A stretch of DNA of 51,369 nt from Candidatus Methanoperedens sp. Lineage in GTDB: Archaea; Halobacteriota; Methanosarcinia; Methanosarcinales; Methanoperedenaceae. The stretch lies in the NCBI GenBank assembly GCA_027460525.1, contig JAPZAS010000027.1, positions 1 to 51,369 of the forward strand, in the 5' to 3' direction. Below the pieces are notes generated by a model. That model was not told the origin of the DNA. It was given only the letters and a program-made list of their open reading frames with translations, and searched no databases. The position numbers and the translations under genes are program-made. Shown here in pieces: positions 1-8,860 of the stretch. Each line of letters begins with the position of its first letter. Positions within the stretch are counted from its first letter, which is position 1.

Positions 1-704
1 GCTTCGGCTGCTCTTTCAATTAGCCTCGCCACTTGGGTACACTCCCTGGCCCGTTCTTCAAAACGTAATATACAACGCTGGCAGTATAGCCCGTACTAAT
101 GCCTCGCGACATATTCCTTCGCTATACAGATCCTTTCACGCTGTATCGCTCCATCACCATCCGATTTCAGGCGCTTTGCACCTCCCTTCTTGGGGTACTT
201 TTCAGTTTTCGTTCACACTACTACTACGCTATCGGTCTCAAGACGTATTTAGTTTTGGAAATTGATGACTCCCAAATTCCCGCGAGAATTCCGACCCACG
301 GTACTCAAGACCAAGCCACAGTCCACCAGTTTACGTCTACGTGACTATCACACTCTATGGTCTGACGTTCCAGACAAGTTCAACTTCGCTGGTTTGCACT
401 GTATATGGCCTGGCTTATGACACTACATCTCCCTATCCTTTCGGTAGGGATTCGGTTTAAACTATGCCGTTTTCACTCGCCGTTACTGGCGGCATCTCTA
501 TTGATTTCTTTTCCTGCCCCTACTAAGATGTTTCAATCCGGGGCGTTCCCGATCCTTTCGGATCAGCACTTGCGCACTGAGAGGTCTCATTAGGAGATCC
601 TCGGTTCAAAACCTCCATGCGGTTCGCCGAGGCTTATCGCAACTTGGTACGTCCTTCTTCAGCGCTTGAGCCGAGCCATTCACCGGATGGTATAATTTGC
701 CAGA
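1..704 (-). rRNA. 23S ribosomal RNA, 5' part (truncated by window edge)
   Basis: The reverse strand reads as the first ~700 nt of an archaeal large-subunit rRNA. Near 640-700 it contains the conserved 5' domain with GGCTCGGCTC and GAAGGACGT, followed by the helix that reads AGTGCGCAAGTGCTGATCC. The mature 5' end is estimated near 704 by comparison with archaeal 23S starts and may be off by a few bases. The remaining ~2.2 kb lies beyond position 1. It follows 16S and tRNA-Ala on the same strand, the usual euryarchaeal order. Translated frames across it are artefacts. Confidence 0.95.
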
Positions 705-843
705 ACACGCTTCACTACATTCAGTTAGCGTCCGGGTTGCGCTTATACACGGTTTCATTTAGCATAATTTTGGTCTAAAATCGCTAATCTACCCTTCCGC
801 AGCGGCATTACACCGCTGAGTGCATTGGTAAGTCCCCGTCATG

Positions 844-863
844 CCCTGTATTTAAATACGGGG
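844..863 (-). promoter_or_regulatory. TATA-centred palindrome in the tRNA-Ala/23S spacer
   Basis: The arms CCCTGTAT and ATACGGGG flank TTAA and match at 7 of 8 positions. Its architecture (GC-rich ends, CGTAT half-sites, AT-rich core) repeats in two palindromes upstream of 16S at 2828-2847 and 2904-2927. It could be an internal promoter for 23S or a hairpin used in spacer processing. The sequence shows only the symmetry. Confidence 0.4.
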
Positions 864-878
864 AGTTTCGAGGTCTAA

Positions 879-951
879 TGGACTCGCTGGGACTCGAACC
901 CAGGGCCTCCGCCTTGCAAAGGCGGCGATCTTCCAACTGATCTACGAGCCC
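879..951 (-). tRNA. tRNA-Ala (anticodon TGC)
   Basis: The reverse strand folds into a complete 73-nt cloverleaf. The acceptor pairs GGGCTCG with CGAGTCC, the anticodon loop is TTTGCAA with TGC at 916-918, and the T loop contains TTCGAGT. No CCA is encoded. It lies in the 16S-23S spacer, where Euryarchaeota usually keep tRNA-Ala, so it should be released from the rRNA precursor by tRNA end-processing enzymes. Confidence 0.97.
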
Positions 952-988
952 TTTCTCGTGGTCTCGTATGGCCCACGAATCTTTCTCT

Positions 989-1023
989 GTTGGCTTGACA
1001 GTTTTTCGGTTTCCAATCGATAG
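989..1023 (-). other. 3' strand of the 16S processing stem (bulge-helix-bulge)
   Basis: This 35-nt stretch just downstream of mature 16S is complementary to 2629-2663 upstream of 16S. In the transcript the two strands pair over CTATCGATTGGAA, then ACCG, then AACTGTCA and GCCAAC. One 3-nt bulge lies on each strand (AAA here) on either side of the 4-bp ACCG helix. That is the canonical bulge-helix-bulge cut by archaeal splicing endonuclease to release pre-16S. Confidence 0.9.
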
Positions 1024-1055
1024 ACAATTTGTAGCACACGTTTGTGTGCTGCGTT

Positions 1056-2524
<1,469 letters not shown>

Positions 2525-2584
2525 TGTTTGATATCTCGTTGATATCTGCACACGAAGTATTGTTTAAACTATCGGAATTTTAGG

Positions 2585-2616
2585 AGGAACTATTATATAA
2601 GGTACAATAGTTCCTT
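2585..2616 (-). other. Hairpin in the 16S leader
   Basis: The arms GGAACTATT and AATAGTTCC form a near-perfect stem around an AT-rich loop, about 60 nt upstream of mature 16S and inside the arms of the bulge-helix-bulge stem. It is likely a structural element of the excised leader. No function is inferred beyond that. Confidence 0.5.
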
Positions 2617-2628
2617 GTTAATTCCTAT

Positions 2629-2663
2629 CTATCGATTGGAATTAACCGAACTGTCACGCCAAC
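2629..2663 (-). other. 5' strand of the 16S processing stem (bulge-helix-bulge)
   Basis: This is the partner of 989-1023. On the plus strand it reads CTATCGATTGGAA, TTA (the 3-nt bulge on this side, 2642-2644), ACCG (2645-2648), then AACTGTCA and GCCAAC with one mismatch between them. The 3-4-3 geometry matches the archaeal splicing endonuclease substrate. The gene for that enzyme, endA, is at 12099-13154. Confidence 0.9.
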
Positions 2664-2827
2664 GTCAGACGAGAACATCCGTTCTTGTCTCCATTTAATG
2701 TATCATGGTTGGAAGACAGCCCTTCACATTCAGGTGTTACCTATAATCCGGGCCGACGCCAAATATTTACCATGAATTAAGGCGGTGATAAAAAGTTGTT
2801 TTTAAACAACATTCCTCTGTGATTAGT

Positions 2828-2847
2828 CCTCGTATTTATATACGAGG
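2828..2847 (-). promoter_or_regulatory. TATA-containing palindrome upstream of 16S (proximal)
   Basis: The arms CCTCGTAT and ATACGAGG are a perfect 8-bp inverted repeat around TTAT. On the transcribed strand the centre reads GTATATAAATAC, a good archaeal TATA box for the rRNA operon. The symmetry around the TATA suggests either an operator overlapping the promoter or a leader hairpin. Confidence 0.5.
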
Positions 2848-2903
2848 TCTCTTTAACACATAGGAAACATCATATCTGTCTTTTACCGTATATAACACTT
2901 TCC

Positions 2904-2927
2904 CTCGTGTATGATTTTATACACGAG
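2904..2927 (-). promoter_or_regulatory. TATA-containing palindrome upstream of 16S (distal)
   Basis: The arms CTCGTGTAT and ATACACGAG form a perfect 9-bp inverted repeat with a 6-nt core. On the transcribed strand the core region reads GTATAAAATC, a TATA-like box. It shares the CTCGT outer sequence with the palindrome at 2828-2847. It may be a second rRNA promoter or operator. Confidence 0.5.
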
Positions 2928-3027
2928 TTCATCGTTTTTTATACATAATCAGAACGTTTTCTGATCTGCATATTTTGTATATATATGGGCTTGGCAGGTT
3001 AGTGCCGAGCTTCCGCCTCTACCATTC

Positions 3028-3037
3028 CATCATATAT
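3028..3037 (-). promoter_or_regulatory. Candidate TATA box, upstream rRNA promoter
   Basis: The reverse strand reads CTTATATATG, a plausible archaeal TATA element placing a start near 3003. It lies ~50 bp downstream, in the direction of transcription, of three phased repeats at 3086-3139. Between about 2670 and 3160 no gene is visible; the region is promoter and leader sequence. Confidence 0.4.
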
Positions 3038-3085
3038 AAGAGTTGCGGGCGGCCAGCGCCTGCAGCTGTACCACGGTTCCATTAC

Positions 3086-3139
3086 GCAAACTTTGTGTTT
3101 ACAATTGCAAACTTTATGCGCCTATTCGCAAACATTATG
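3086..3139 (-). repeat. Three 12-bp repeats with exact 21-bp period upstream of the rRNA promoter
   Basis: GCAAACTTTGTG (3086), GCAAACTTTATG (3107) and GCAAACATTATG (3128) start exactly 21 bp apart, two helical turns, so they face the same side of the DNA. They lie between the initiator tRNA and the candidate rRNA promoters. The arrangement suggests cooperative binding of a regulator or activator. No binding protein is identified. Confidence 0.7.
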
Positions 3140-3163
3140 GCTCCTCACAACAACAGCTATGTA

Positions 3164-3238
3164 TAGCGGGGAATGGATTCGAACCATTGATCTACGGGTT
3201 ATGAGCCCGTCGGGATATCCTGACTACCCTACCCCGCT
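3164..3238 (-). tRNA. Initiator tRNA-Met (anticodon CAT)
   Basis: This is a 75-nt cloverleaf on the reverse strand with acceptor AGCGGGG/CCCCGCT, anticodon loop CTCATAA and T loop TTCGAAT. The A1-T72 pair and three G-C pairs at the base of the anticodon stem (GGG/CCC) are initiator marks, so this is the start tRNA rather than the elongator. No CCA is encoded. It lies in the same orientation as the rRNA operon, ~640 nt upstream of 16S. Confidence 0.93.
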
Positions 3239-3343
3239 TCTGGAGTAAAAATAGCATTCTTGAATATGAATGATAAATGATAAAGACTTCGGTTACGGGT
3301 TTGGGAATAGCTCTATAATCTTTAAAATAAATACTGGGAAAAC

Positions 3344-4342
3344 ATGCTCTATGCCGTTGAAACGTCAGGGATAACGAAGCACTTCGATGATATTACTGCT
3401 GTAAATGGGGTCAGCATCGCTGTAAAACCGGGTGAATTATTCGGGCTCCTCGGTCCGAACGGGGCAGGAAAAACCACGCTCATAAACATGCTCTCCACGA
3501 TGACAGAACCCTCAGGCGGCAGCGCTTTTGTATGGGGTTTTGATGTGAAAAAACAGGAAGAGTTAGTGCGGCAGAACATCGGGATGGTATTCCAGGATAC
3601 CACACTGGATGACCGCCTCACCGGGAGGGAGAATCTCGACCTTCACGGCAGGCTCTATGGTCTTGACAGTAAAACCAGAAAAAAAAGGATAAAAGAAGTT
3701 CTTTCGCTCGTTGAACTCACGGACAGGGCAGATGCTCTCGTCAGGACATATTCAGGCGGAATGATGAGACGCCTTGAAATCGCACGCGGGCTTATGCACC
3801 ACCCAAGGGTCTTATTCCTTGACGAACCCACACTGGGGCTTGACCCGCAAACGCGAAATCATATCTGGGAATATATAAAATCCCTGAATAAAGAGGAGGG
3901 TGTGACCATCATGCTCACCACGCATTACATGGAAGAGGCTGACCACCTCTGCCACAGGATTGCGATAATCGACAATGGCGAGATTGTTGCACTCGATACA
4001 CCTGAAGCCCTGAAAAGCATGCTCGGCGGAGATGTCATCACCCTGGAAATTGAAAACCCCGATAATTTAGCCCGCCTTTGCGACCTCTATAAAAAAAATG
4101 GGTGCGCAAACATAATTTCACAGAAAAAGAACGAGGTCTTTATTACGGTAAAGGAGGGTGAGCGCCAGATTCCCCATATACTGGCTCTTGCCTCGAATGC
4201 AGGCATATCCATTCTTTCGGTCAGCCTGCGGAAACCCACACTGGATGATGTATTTCTTCATCACACGGGACGAGCCATAAGGGATAAAGAAGCAAGCGAA
4301 TTAGAACAGGTTGGATATAAGATCCGGGCACGGAGGAAATGA
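3344..4342 (+). CDS. ABC-2 type exporter, ATP-binding subunit (DrrA-like)
   Basis: This 332-residue cytoplasmic ATPase would power the permease encoded next. It has Walker A GPNGAGKT at about 37-44, a Q-loop Gln near 84, signature YSGGM at 136-140, Walker B VLFLDEP at 156-162 and the switch His near 194 (TTHYMEEAD). A C-terminal ~90-residue extension is typical of DrrA/CcmA-type subunits. A TATA-like TTTAAAATA lies ~20 bp upstream. The gene overlaps the permease start by 4 nt, indicating coupled translation. The transported substrate cannot be told from sequence; daunorubicin resistance is only the family name. Confidence 0.93.
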   Translation: MLYAVETSGITKHFDDITAVNGVSIAVKPGELFGLLGPNGAGKTTLINMLSTMTEPSGGSAFVWGFDVKKQEELVRQNIGMVFQDTTLDDRLTGRENLDLHGRLYGLDSKTRKKRIKEVLSLVELTDRADALVRTYSGGMMRRLEIARGLMHHPRVLFLDEPTLGLDPQTRNHIWEYIKSLNKEEGVTIMLTTHYMEEADHLCHRIAIIDNGEIVALDTPEALKSMLGGDVITLEIENPDNLARLCDLYKKNGCANIISQKKNEVFITVKEGERQIPHILALASNAGISILSVSLRKPTLDDVFLHHTGRAIRDKEASELEQVGYKIRARRK

Positions 4343-5106
4343 TGGTAAAAAAGGCGGTCAATACGGTCTATACCATGTGGCTGCGGGAAATGCTCCGATT
4401 CTCGCGTTCCAAATCGCGTATCATTGGCGCTCTTGCAACCCCGCTTTTTTTCCTGGTCATCCTTGGGGCAGGATTCAGTTCGTCTTTCCCGATCCGCGGA
4501 GGCGGGGCTTCTTACACAAGCTATCTTGCGCCGGGTTTAATAGGCATGGCGGTGCTTTTTTCATCACTGATGGGAGGGGTGTCAATTATATGGGACAGGG
4601 AGTTCGGCTTCCTTAAGGAAATCCTCATCGCACCTGTAAGCCGTTTCTTTGTGGCGCTGGGGAAAGCCGTTGGAGGGGTTACAACAGCCATGATTCAGGG
4701 GATATTGATTATGATTATTGCATGGTTAATAGGGGTGAAATATGTCTCGATCCCGGGCGTGCTCGCAAGTATTCTTATCATGTTTATCTCAGGCATCGGG
4801 TTTATCGGGCTCGGTATTGCGCTCGCCTCAAGAATCGATAGCCACGAGGGATATCAGATGGTAATGAGCTTCCTTACGATGCCGTTGGTTCTTCTAAGCG
4901 GGGCATTTTTTCCAATATCAAACCTTCCTGAGTGGCTCAAGGTGTTTGTGTATGCAAATCCCCTCACCTATGGGGTTGAAGCGCTTCGATATTGTTTGTT
5001 CGGTGTCTCCACTATTCGAATTGAGCTGAGTATTACAGTACTGATATTGTTTGCTCTCGCCATGATAGGTCTGGGTGGAAAGATGTTCGGGAAAATGAGG
5101 GTTTGA
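4339..5106 (+). CDS. ABC-2 type exporter, permease subunit
   Basis: This 255-residue integral membrane protein has about six hydrophobic segments and the ABC-2 pattern: an early helix (LFFLVILGAGF), a central cytoplasmic segment with WDREFGFLKEILIAPVSR, and late helices with PLVLLSGAFFPISNLP followed by ANPLTYGVEALR. That last motif is characteristic of the ABC-2 family. Its ATG overlaps the end of the ATPase gene. Its TGA is followed after 1 nt by the GTG of cofD, so all three genes are probably one transcript. Confidence 0.92.
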   Translation: MMVKKAVNTVYTMWLREMLRFSRSKSRIIGALATPLFFLVILGAGFSSSFPIRGGGASYTSYLAPGLIGMAVLFSSLMGGVSIIWDREFGFLKEILIAPVSRFFVALGKAVGGVTTAMIQGILIMIIAWLIGVKYVSIPGVLASILIMFISGIGFIGLGIALASRIDSHEGYQMVMSFLTMPLVLLSGAFFPISNLPEWLKVFVYANPLTYGVEALRYCLFGVSTIRIELSITVLILFALAMIGLGGKMFGKMRV

Positions 5107-5107
5107 T

Positions 5108-6022
5108 GTGATTGTTCTTTCTGGAGGAACGGGCTCGCCCAAGCTCATCCAGGGCCTTCGCAGATTGATCCCTGATGAGAAGATTACGGTAATAGTGAAT
5201 ACGGCAGAGGATATTATGGTATCTGGAAATCTCGTCTCGCCTGACCTGGATACGGTCTTATATCTTTTTTCGGGTGTGCTGGATGTCGAAAAGTGGTGGG
5301 GGATTAAAAATGATACCTTTCATACGTATAATACCTTAAAAAAAATCGGCATCAATGAAAAACTTATGATAGGGGATGCCGACCGCGCAACCCATGTTTT
5401 CCGCTCGGAATTAATGCGAAAAGGAGCAAGTCTGACAGCGGCAACTATGCAGCTTTCGTTAAGAGCGGGAATTAAGGCCAGAATTCTTCCGATGTGCGAT
5501 GAAAAGGTCGATACGATGATTAATACGCCAGAGGGGTTTGTGCATTTCCAGGATTTCTGGGTAGGAGCTAAAGGCGAAGCCGATGTCCTGGATGTCAGGC
5601 TAACGGGCATCGAAAAGGCAAAGCCCACGAAGGAGGTGGCAGCGGTTCTTGAGTCCGAGGACACTGTGATAATAGGGCCAAGCAACCCAATAACAAGTAT
5701 CGGGCCCATCCTGGCTTTAAAAAGAATGCGAAAAATATTAGCTCAAAAAAAAGTAATCGCGGTAAGCCCGATAATCGGGAATTCACCCGTGAGCGGACCT
5801 GCAGCGAAGCTTTTGTCTGCCTGCGGATTTCCCGTTTCCTCTAAGGGTGTTGCTGAGTGTTACACTGATATTCTCGATAGACTGGTGATTGATGATAGGG
5901 ATACTGCTGATGAAAATGACTTCGCTGTCAGAACTGTGAGATGCGATACACTTATGAATTCAGTTGAAAAAAGTGAAGCGCTTGCCGGATTCGTAATCAA
6001 GCTATTTAGGGATGTTAGGTAA
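5108..6022 (+). CDS. cofD: 2-phospho-L-lactate transferase (coenzyme F420 biosynthesis)
   Basis: CofD joins the phospholactyl (or related) group to the deazaflavin FO, giving F420-0. This 304-residue protein has the N-terminal SGGTGSPKL at 5-13, NTAED at 31-35, SPDLDTVLY, GDADRATH and the GPSNPITSIGPIL stretch, all typical of the family. The start is GTG, 1 nt after the permease stop. F420 is the electron carrier used by Mtd (13995-14822) in this window. Linkage to an ABC-2 exporter is unusual. The 3' end overlaps the convergent winged-helix gene by 21 nt. Confidence 0.95.
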   Translation: MIVLSGGTGSPKLIQGLRRLIPDEKITVIVNTAEDIMVSGNLVSPDLDTVLYLFSGVLDVEKWWGIKNDTFHTYNTLKKIGINEKLMIGDADRATHVFRSELMRKGASLTAATMQLSLRAGIKARILPMCDEKVDTMINTPEGFVHFQDFWVGAKGEADVLDVRLTGIEKAKPTKEVAAVLESEDTVIIGPSNPITSIGPILALKRMRKILAQKKVIAVSPIIGNSPVSGPAAKLLSACGFPVSSKGVAECYTDILDRLVIDDRDTADENDFAVRTVRCDTLMNSVEKSEALAGFVIKLFRDVR

Positions 6023-6310
6023 AAGCGCAAGTCCCCTGTCCGTGAGCCTGTAGGTATCGTTCTCGATCTTGATGTAATTCCCTTTTATCAAAAAATCCGT
6101 CTGGAAATTGAATATTGCATCATCCACGCCAACATCTTTCTGGAGCTCGCCCTTCTTTTTTCCAAACACTCCTATAGCCTTAATCAGCCTGCGCCGAACC
6201 TGATGTTCCAGCGCCTTGACCATGAGTTCATGGTCTGCGACCTTTGCTTCGCGCACCGAAGGACGGCGCTCAAGCATTGCCTCAAGTTCATCGTCGCTTA
6301 TTTCCGGCAT
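6002..6310 (-). CDS. Small winged-helix-like protein (hypothetical)
   Basis: This 102-residue protein ends in a pattern resembling a winged helix: KKKGELQKDVGVDDAIFNFQTDFLIKGNYIKIENDTYRLTDRGLALL, here split for reading into a helical DDAIFNFQTDFLIK and a strand-like YIKIENDTYRLT. The N-terminal ~45 residues are charged and helical. The ATG at 6310 overlaps the dodecin stop (TGATG), so the two genes are coupled; a GTG one codon earlier is possible. A DNA-binding role is inference. No exact family was recognised. Confidence 0.75.
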   Translation of the reverse strand: MPEISDDELEAMLERRPSVREAKVADHELMVKALEHQVRRRLIKAIGVFGKKKGELQKDVGVDDAIFNFQTDFLIKGNYIKIENDTYRLTDRGLALLPNIPK

Positions 6311-6528
6311 CACTCGGTACCGCTAAGGAACATCTCCACCCTGCAAAGGTAGGCTGCTATTTTATTATCCCTGATTTCTACGTCAAAGCCCTTGATCGTA
6401 GCTTTTGTAATTACGCCTTTCCTTTTGAAAATCGGAAGGTCTGAGGCTTCTTCTATCGCATTCTTCGCTGCTCTCTCCCAGCTTTCCGGGGATGAGCCCA
6501 CTGTGTCGATTATTTTAACGAATGGCAT
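6310..6528 (-). CDS. Dodecin family protein
   Basis: This ~72-residue protein carries the dodecin signature near the N-terminus (IDTVGSSPESWERAAKNAIEEAS) followed by strands ending in AYLCRVEMFLS. Dodecins form hollow dodecamers that bind and buffer flavins, or CoA in some archaea. The ATG at 6528 is preferred over an in-frame GTG nine bases earlier because GGTGA lies 5-6 nt upstream of it. It is the first gene of a two-gene unit with the winged-helix protein. Confidence 0.88.
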   Translation of the reverse strand: MPFVKIIDTVGSSPESWERAAKNAIEEASDLPIFKRKGVITKATIKGFDVEIRDNKIAAYLCRVEMFLSGTE

Positions 6529-6655
6529 TCTGGTCACCGAGGGTATGTTGGGTTGGAAGATTAATAAAGGTCTCTGAGGTTTTATGGTTTAAATATAATA
6601 TCAGAAAATATAACAATAATTATACCTAAAAAGCGTTATAGAGCAAAATAATTAA

Positions 6656-6784
6656 ATGAAATCCAAGAAAGATCAAGTGGAAATACCAGAAAATATCCCC
6701 ATCATAACCCCAGAAATGATGGAGAAAACCGCAATCGAAATCGCTAAAAGGCGCGCAGGGTTTAAAGATACGACCTCTGACTAA
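6656..6784 (+). CDS. Small ORF, 42 residues, unknown
   Basis: An ATG at 6656 opens a 42-codon frame with a charged N-terminus (MKSKKDQVEIPENI) and a helical middle (ITPEMMEKTAIEIAKRRAG). An AT-rich promoter-like stretch precedes it (ATTATACCTAAAAAGCG). It ends convergently, overlapping the stop of the next minus-strand gene by 3 nt. Composition resembles a real archaeal peptide, but no family was recognised and no strong ribosome binding site is seen. Confidence 0.4.
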   Translation: MKSKKDQVEIPENIPIITPEMMEKTAIEIAKRRAGFKDTTSD

Positions 6785-7605
6785 TCTATTCTTTTTATCG
6801 CATCCAAAGCCAGCGTTTTATAATATTCCCTCGTAATCCCGGACGAGATTACAGAAGCCTCTTTCAAAAGCTTCTCATCATGCTTCTGCGCTCCAACCGC
6901 AATCTCGGTTTCCACTATTTTTAACAATATCGCGGATTTCTCGAAAACGTCTGCAATATCATCAGCCAGTGCTATCGCCCGTGTGATGAACCCGTAACTT
7001 CTCTCATCATTCAATTTAGCAAGCTGAGCAGCGATATCACAGAAAGCAGAAATGAAATAAACAGGCTCGATGCCTTTACTTTTTTCTATCAACTCGATTG
7101 CAGTCTCAAGCAATTCAAGCGCCCTTTTTGGATTTGCGCCTGCGTGTAATTTTGCAATATTTCGAAAAGCAGAGGAACGGTATGTGTCCAGCGGAACTTT
7201 CTCTGTTAAATTCAGGGAATAAGATAATATTTTCTCATCCTTTTTATCAATACCAATTTTTGCAAACGCAACCACAAGCTCATGCAGCGCCACCGAAAGG
7301 TCAAGGCTGTTGTCTATTCTTTCTGTTATTTTGAGAGCATTCCTGGGAATTTTCTCATCTTTCCGGTTTGTTCCAATTCTTGCCATGGCACGGATAATAT
7401 CCACATAAGCCTTGGACGGGTCAATGGTAACAAGTCCTGCAGTTTTTAGGGCTTCTTCAAGATACCATGTGTCGCCTGACCGCACTGCTTCCTGAGCCAG
7501 AATCCCAACAATATTGCGGTATTTTCTTGACCGCTCCTCAGGTTCTTGAATCGCGGCAGTAGAAGTAAGCATAACCCGTATCTTATTTTTCATATCCTCT
7601 GGCAT
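6781..7605 (-). CDS. Alpha-helical repeat protein (TPR/HEAT-like), unknown role
   Basis: This 274-residue soluble protein is built of repeated helical pairs of ~35-40 residues. Recurring elements include ALKTAGLVTIDPSKAYVDIIRAMARIG, SLDLSVALHELVVAFAKIG and SSAFRNIAKLHAGAN, each with a small-residue Ala/Ile pattern and KKDEKIL linkers repeated at about 95, 130 and 250. Such solenoids usually act as protein-binding scaffolds. No catalytic motif is visible. It stands alone, with convergent and divergent neighbours. Confidence 0.75.
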   Translation of the reverse strand: MPEDMKNKIRVMLTSTAAIQEPEERSRKYRNIVGILAQEAVRSGDTWYLEEALKTAGLVTIDPSKAYVDIIRAMARIGTNRKDEKIPRNALKITERIDNSLDLSVALHELVVAFAKIGIDKKDEKILSYSLNLTEKVPLDTYRSSAFRNIAKLHAGANPKRALELLETAIELIEKSKGIEPVYFISAFCDIAAQLAKLNDERSYGFITRAIALADDIADVFEKSAILLKIVETEIAVGAQKHDEKLLKEASVISSGITREYYKTLALDAIKRID

Positions 7606-7628
7606 ATTGCAAAATAAACAGGTGTTCC

Positions 7629-7636
7629 ATATATAA
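7629..7636 (+). promoter_or_regulatory. TATA box for the thiamine-binding protein gene
   Basis: ATATATAA at this position would place transcription start near 7657-7662. This sits upstream of the ATG at 7695 and downstream of the GTG at 7641, which therefore decides the start codon of the next gene. Confidence 0.55.
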
Positions 7637-7694
7637 TTTTGTGAGCAACAGAAAGTATTTTGCCTCCAACGGCCTACTCAATATTGTGGTTAGT

Positions 7695-8003
7695 ATGAAA
7701 TCATTAATTACAGCGGAACTTGAGATTGTGGCTCTCGGAACAGGAGATACGGGTATGAGCAAACATATAGCCGATGCTGTGAAAGCAATAGATAAACTTG
7801 GTGTGAAATACCAGTTAACGCCTATGGGCACGGTACTGGAGGTTAATTCCATTGATGATGCTTTTCGTGCAGTAAAGGCAGCCCACGAAGTGCTGGTCAA
7901 AAGCGGTGTAAAAAGGGTGGTCACCCACCTGACCATCGATGACAGAAGGGACAATCCGAAAGGAATGGCAGAGAAAATAGAAGCTGTAAGGCGAAAGCTT
8001 TAG
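7695..8003 (+). CDS. MTH1187/YkoF-type thiamine-binding protein (DUF77)
   Basis: This 102-residue protein matches the small DUF77 family: LGTGDTGMSKHIADAVKAI near the N-terminus, then YQLTPMGTVLEVNSIDDAF and HLTIDDRRDNPKGM. Members are tetrameric ferredoxin-fold proteins that bind thiamine or related pyrimidines. The ATG at 7695 is chosen because it gives the family length and lies ~35 nt beyond the start predicted from the TATA at 7629. A GTG at 7641 would add 18 residues lying partly upstream of that start. It converges with the MBL gene (4-nt overlap). Confidence 0.88.
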   Translation: MKSLITAELEIVALGTGDTGMSKHIADAVKAIDKLGVKYQLTPMGTVLEVNSIDDAFRAVKAAHEVLVKSGVKRVVTHLTIDDRRDNPKGMAEKIEAVRRKL

Positions 8004-8776
8004 AACCACTTCTTGGTTTCCCGCTCATCAAAATTTACGCTCATGCTGTCGTACGCAGCGCTGACTTCTACCCCGGTTTTTTCTGAGATGTTCCTTGCCT
8101 GAAGTTCAGGGGAGGATTTCAATACCTGTAAGCCAAAATGTGTCAGTATCGCCCTTTTCGGTCTTATCTCATTGATCAACTCAGCTGCCTCGTCTATATT
8201 GAGATGGCGGATTTTCTTGTTCGTTTTCATTCTCACAACATTGATTATCAGGAAATCAACACCCTTGTAAGCCCCAGCCAGTTCAGGAAAATATTCTGTA
8301 TCCGGTATATAACCGAGGCGCCCGGAGCTGAAAGTGTAAATCGCCCCGTATGTTTCAACAGGGTGCATATTCTGGAGCGGGAACCCGATTTTGATACTCC
8401 CAAGAGTTATTTCCATACCTTTTTTTATTTCGGTTATTTCAACAAAAGGTCGTATGTATTGAAGCACCACAGGATCGGAATTCAGGCAATCGGAAGGCAC
8501 AATTAGCCTTCCTCGTGGTTGGAAACCTCCCAGCGTCATTGCTTCAACCATGACATTGACATCGTTTGAATGGTCGATATGCCTGTGGGATAATATAATT
8601 GCATCAAGGTTTCTCGGCTTGAGGTGGAGCTGGTGAACCATGACGAGCGAACCCGGTCCAGGATCCTGTAGTATATTCACGTCGTCCAGTTTAAGCCAGA
8701 AACCTCCGCTTTTGCGCAGCTGGTTGAGCACCACCATCCTTCCGCCACCCGTTCCCAGAAAAGTTACACTTGACAT
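8000..8776 (-). CDS. Metallo-beta-lactamase-fold hydrolase
   Basis: This 258-residue protein has the zinc-binding HxHxDH motif at 64-69 (SHRHIDH), an N-terminal FLGTGGGRMV strand-turn and late metal ligands in YIPDTEY and LTHFG. The fold covers tRNA 3' endonucleases, phosphodiesterases and hydrolases. This one resembles archaeal YcbX/RNase Z-like proteins but lacks a recognisable RNase Z exosite, so the substrate is unknown. Its ATG follows a TATA-like GTATAAC closely, so the mRNA may have little leader. Confidence 0.85.
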   Translation of the reverse strand: MSSVTFLGTGGGRMVVLNQLRKSGGFWLKLDDVNILQDPGPGSLVMVHQLHLKPRNLDAIILSHRHIDHSNDVNVMVEAMTLGGFQPRGRLIVPSDCLNSDPVVLQYIRPFVEITEIKKGMEITLGSIKIGFPLQNMHPVETYGAIYTFSSGRLGYIPDTEYFPELAGAYKGVDFLIINVVRMKTNKKIRHLNIDEAAELINEIRPKRAILTHFGLQVLKSSPELQARNISEKTGVEVSAAYDSMSVNFDERETKKWF

Positions 8777-8860
8777 ATATCATTAAATGTAGAAGTTATA
8801 CAAAAAAATATCTGAATTGTTCAGGATTGGATAAACGATTTAACCGATGGATTCGTGATA

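Noticed and set aside
7641-7694. GTG start adding 18 residues to the thiamine-binding protein
   Set aside because: The TATA box at 7629-7636 lies immediately before it, so it would precede the transcription start.
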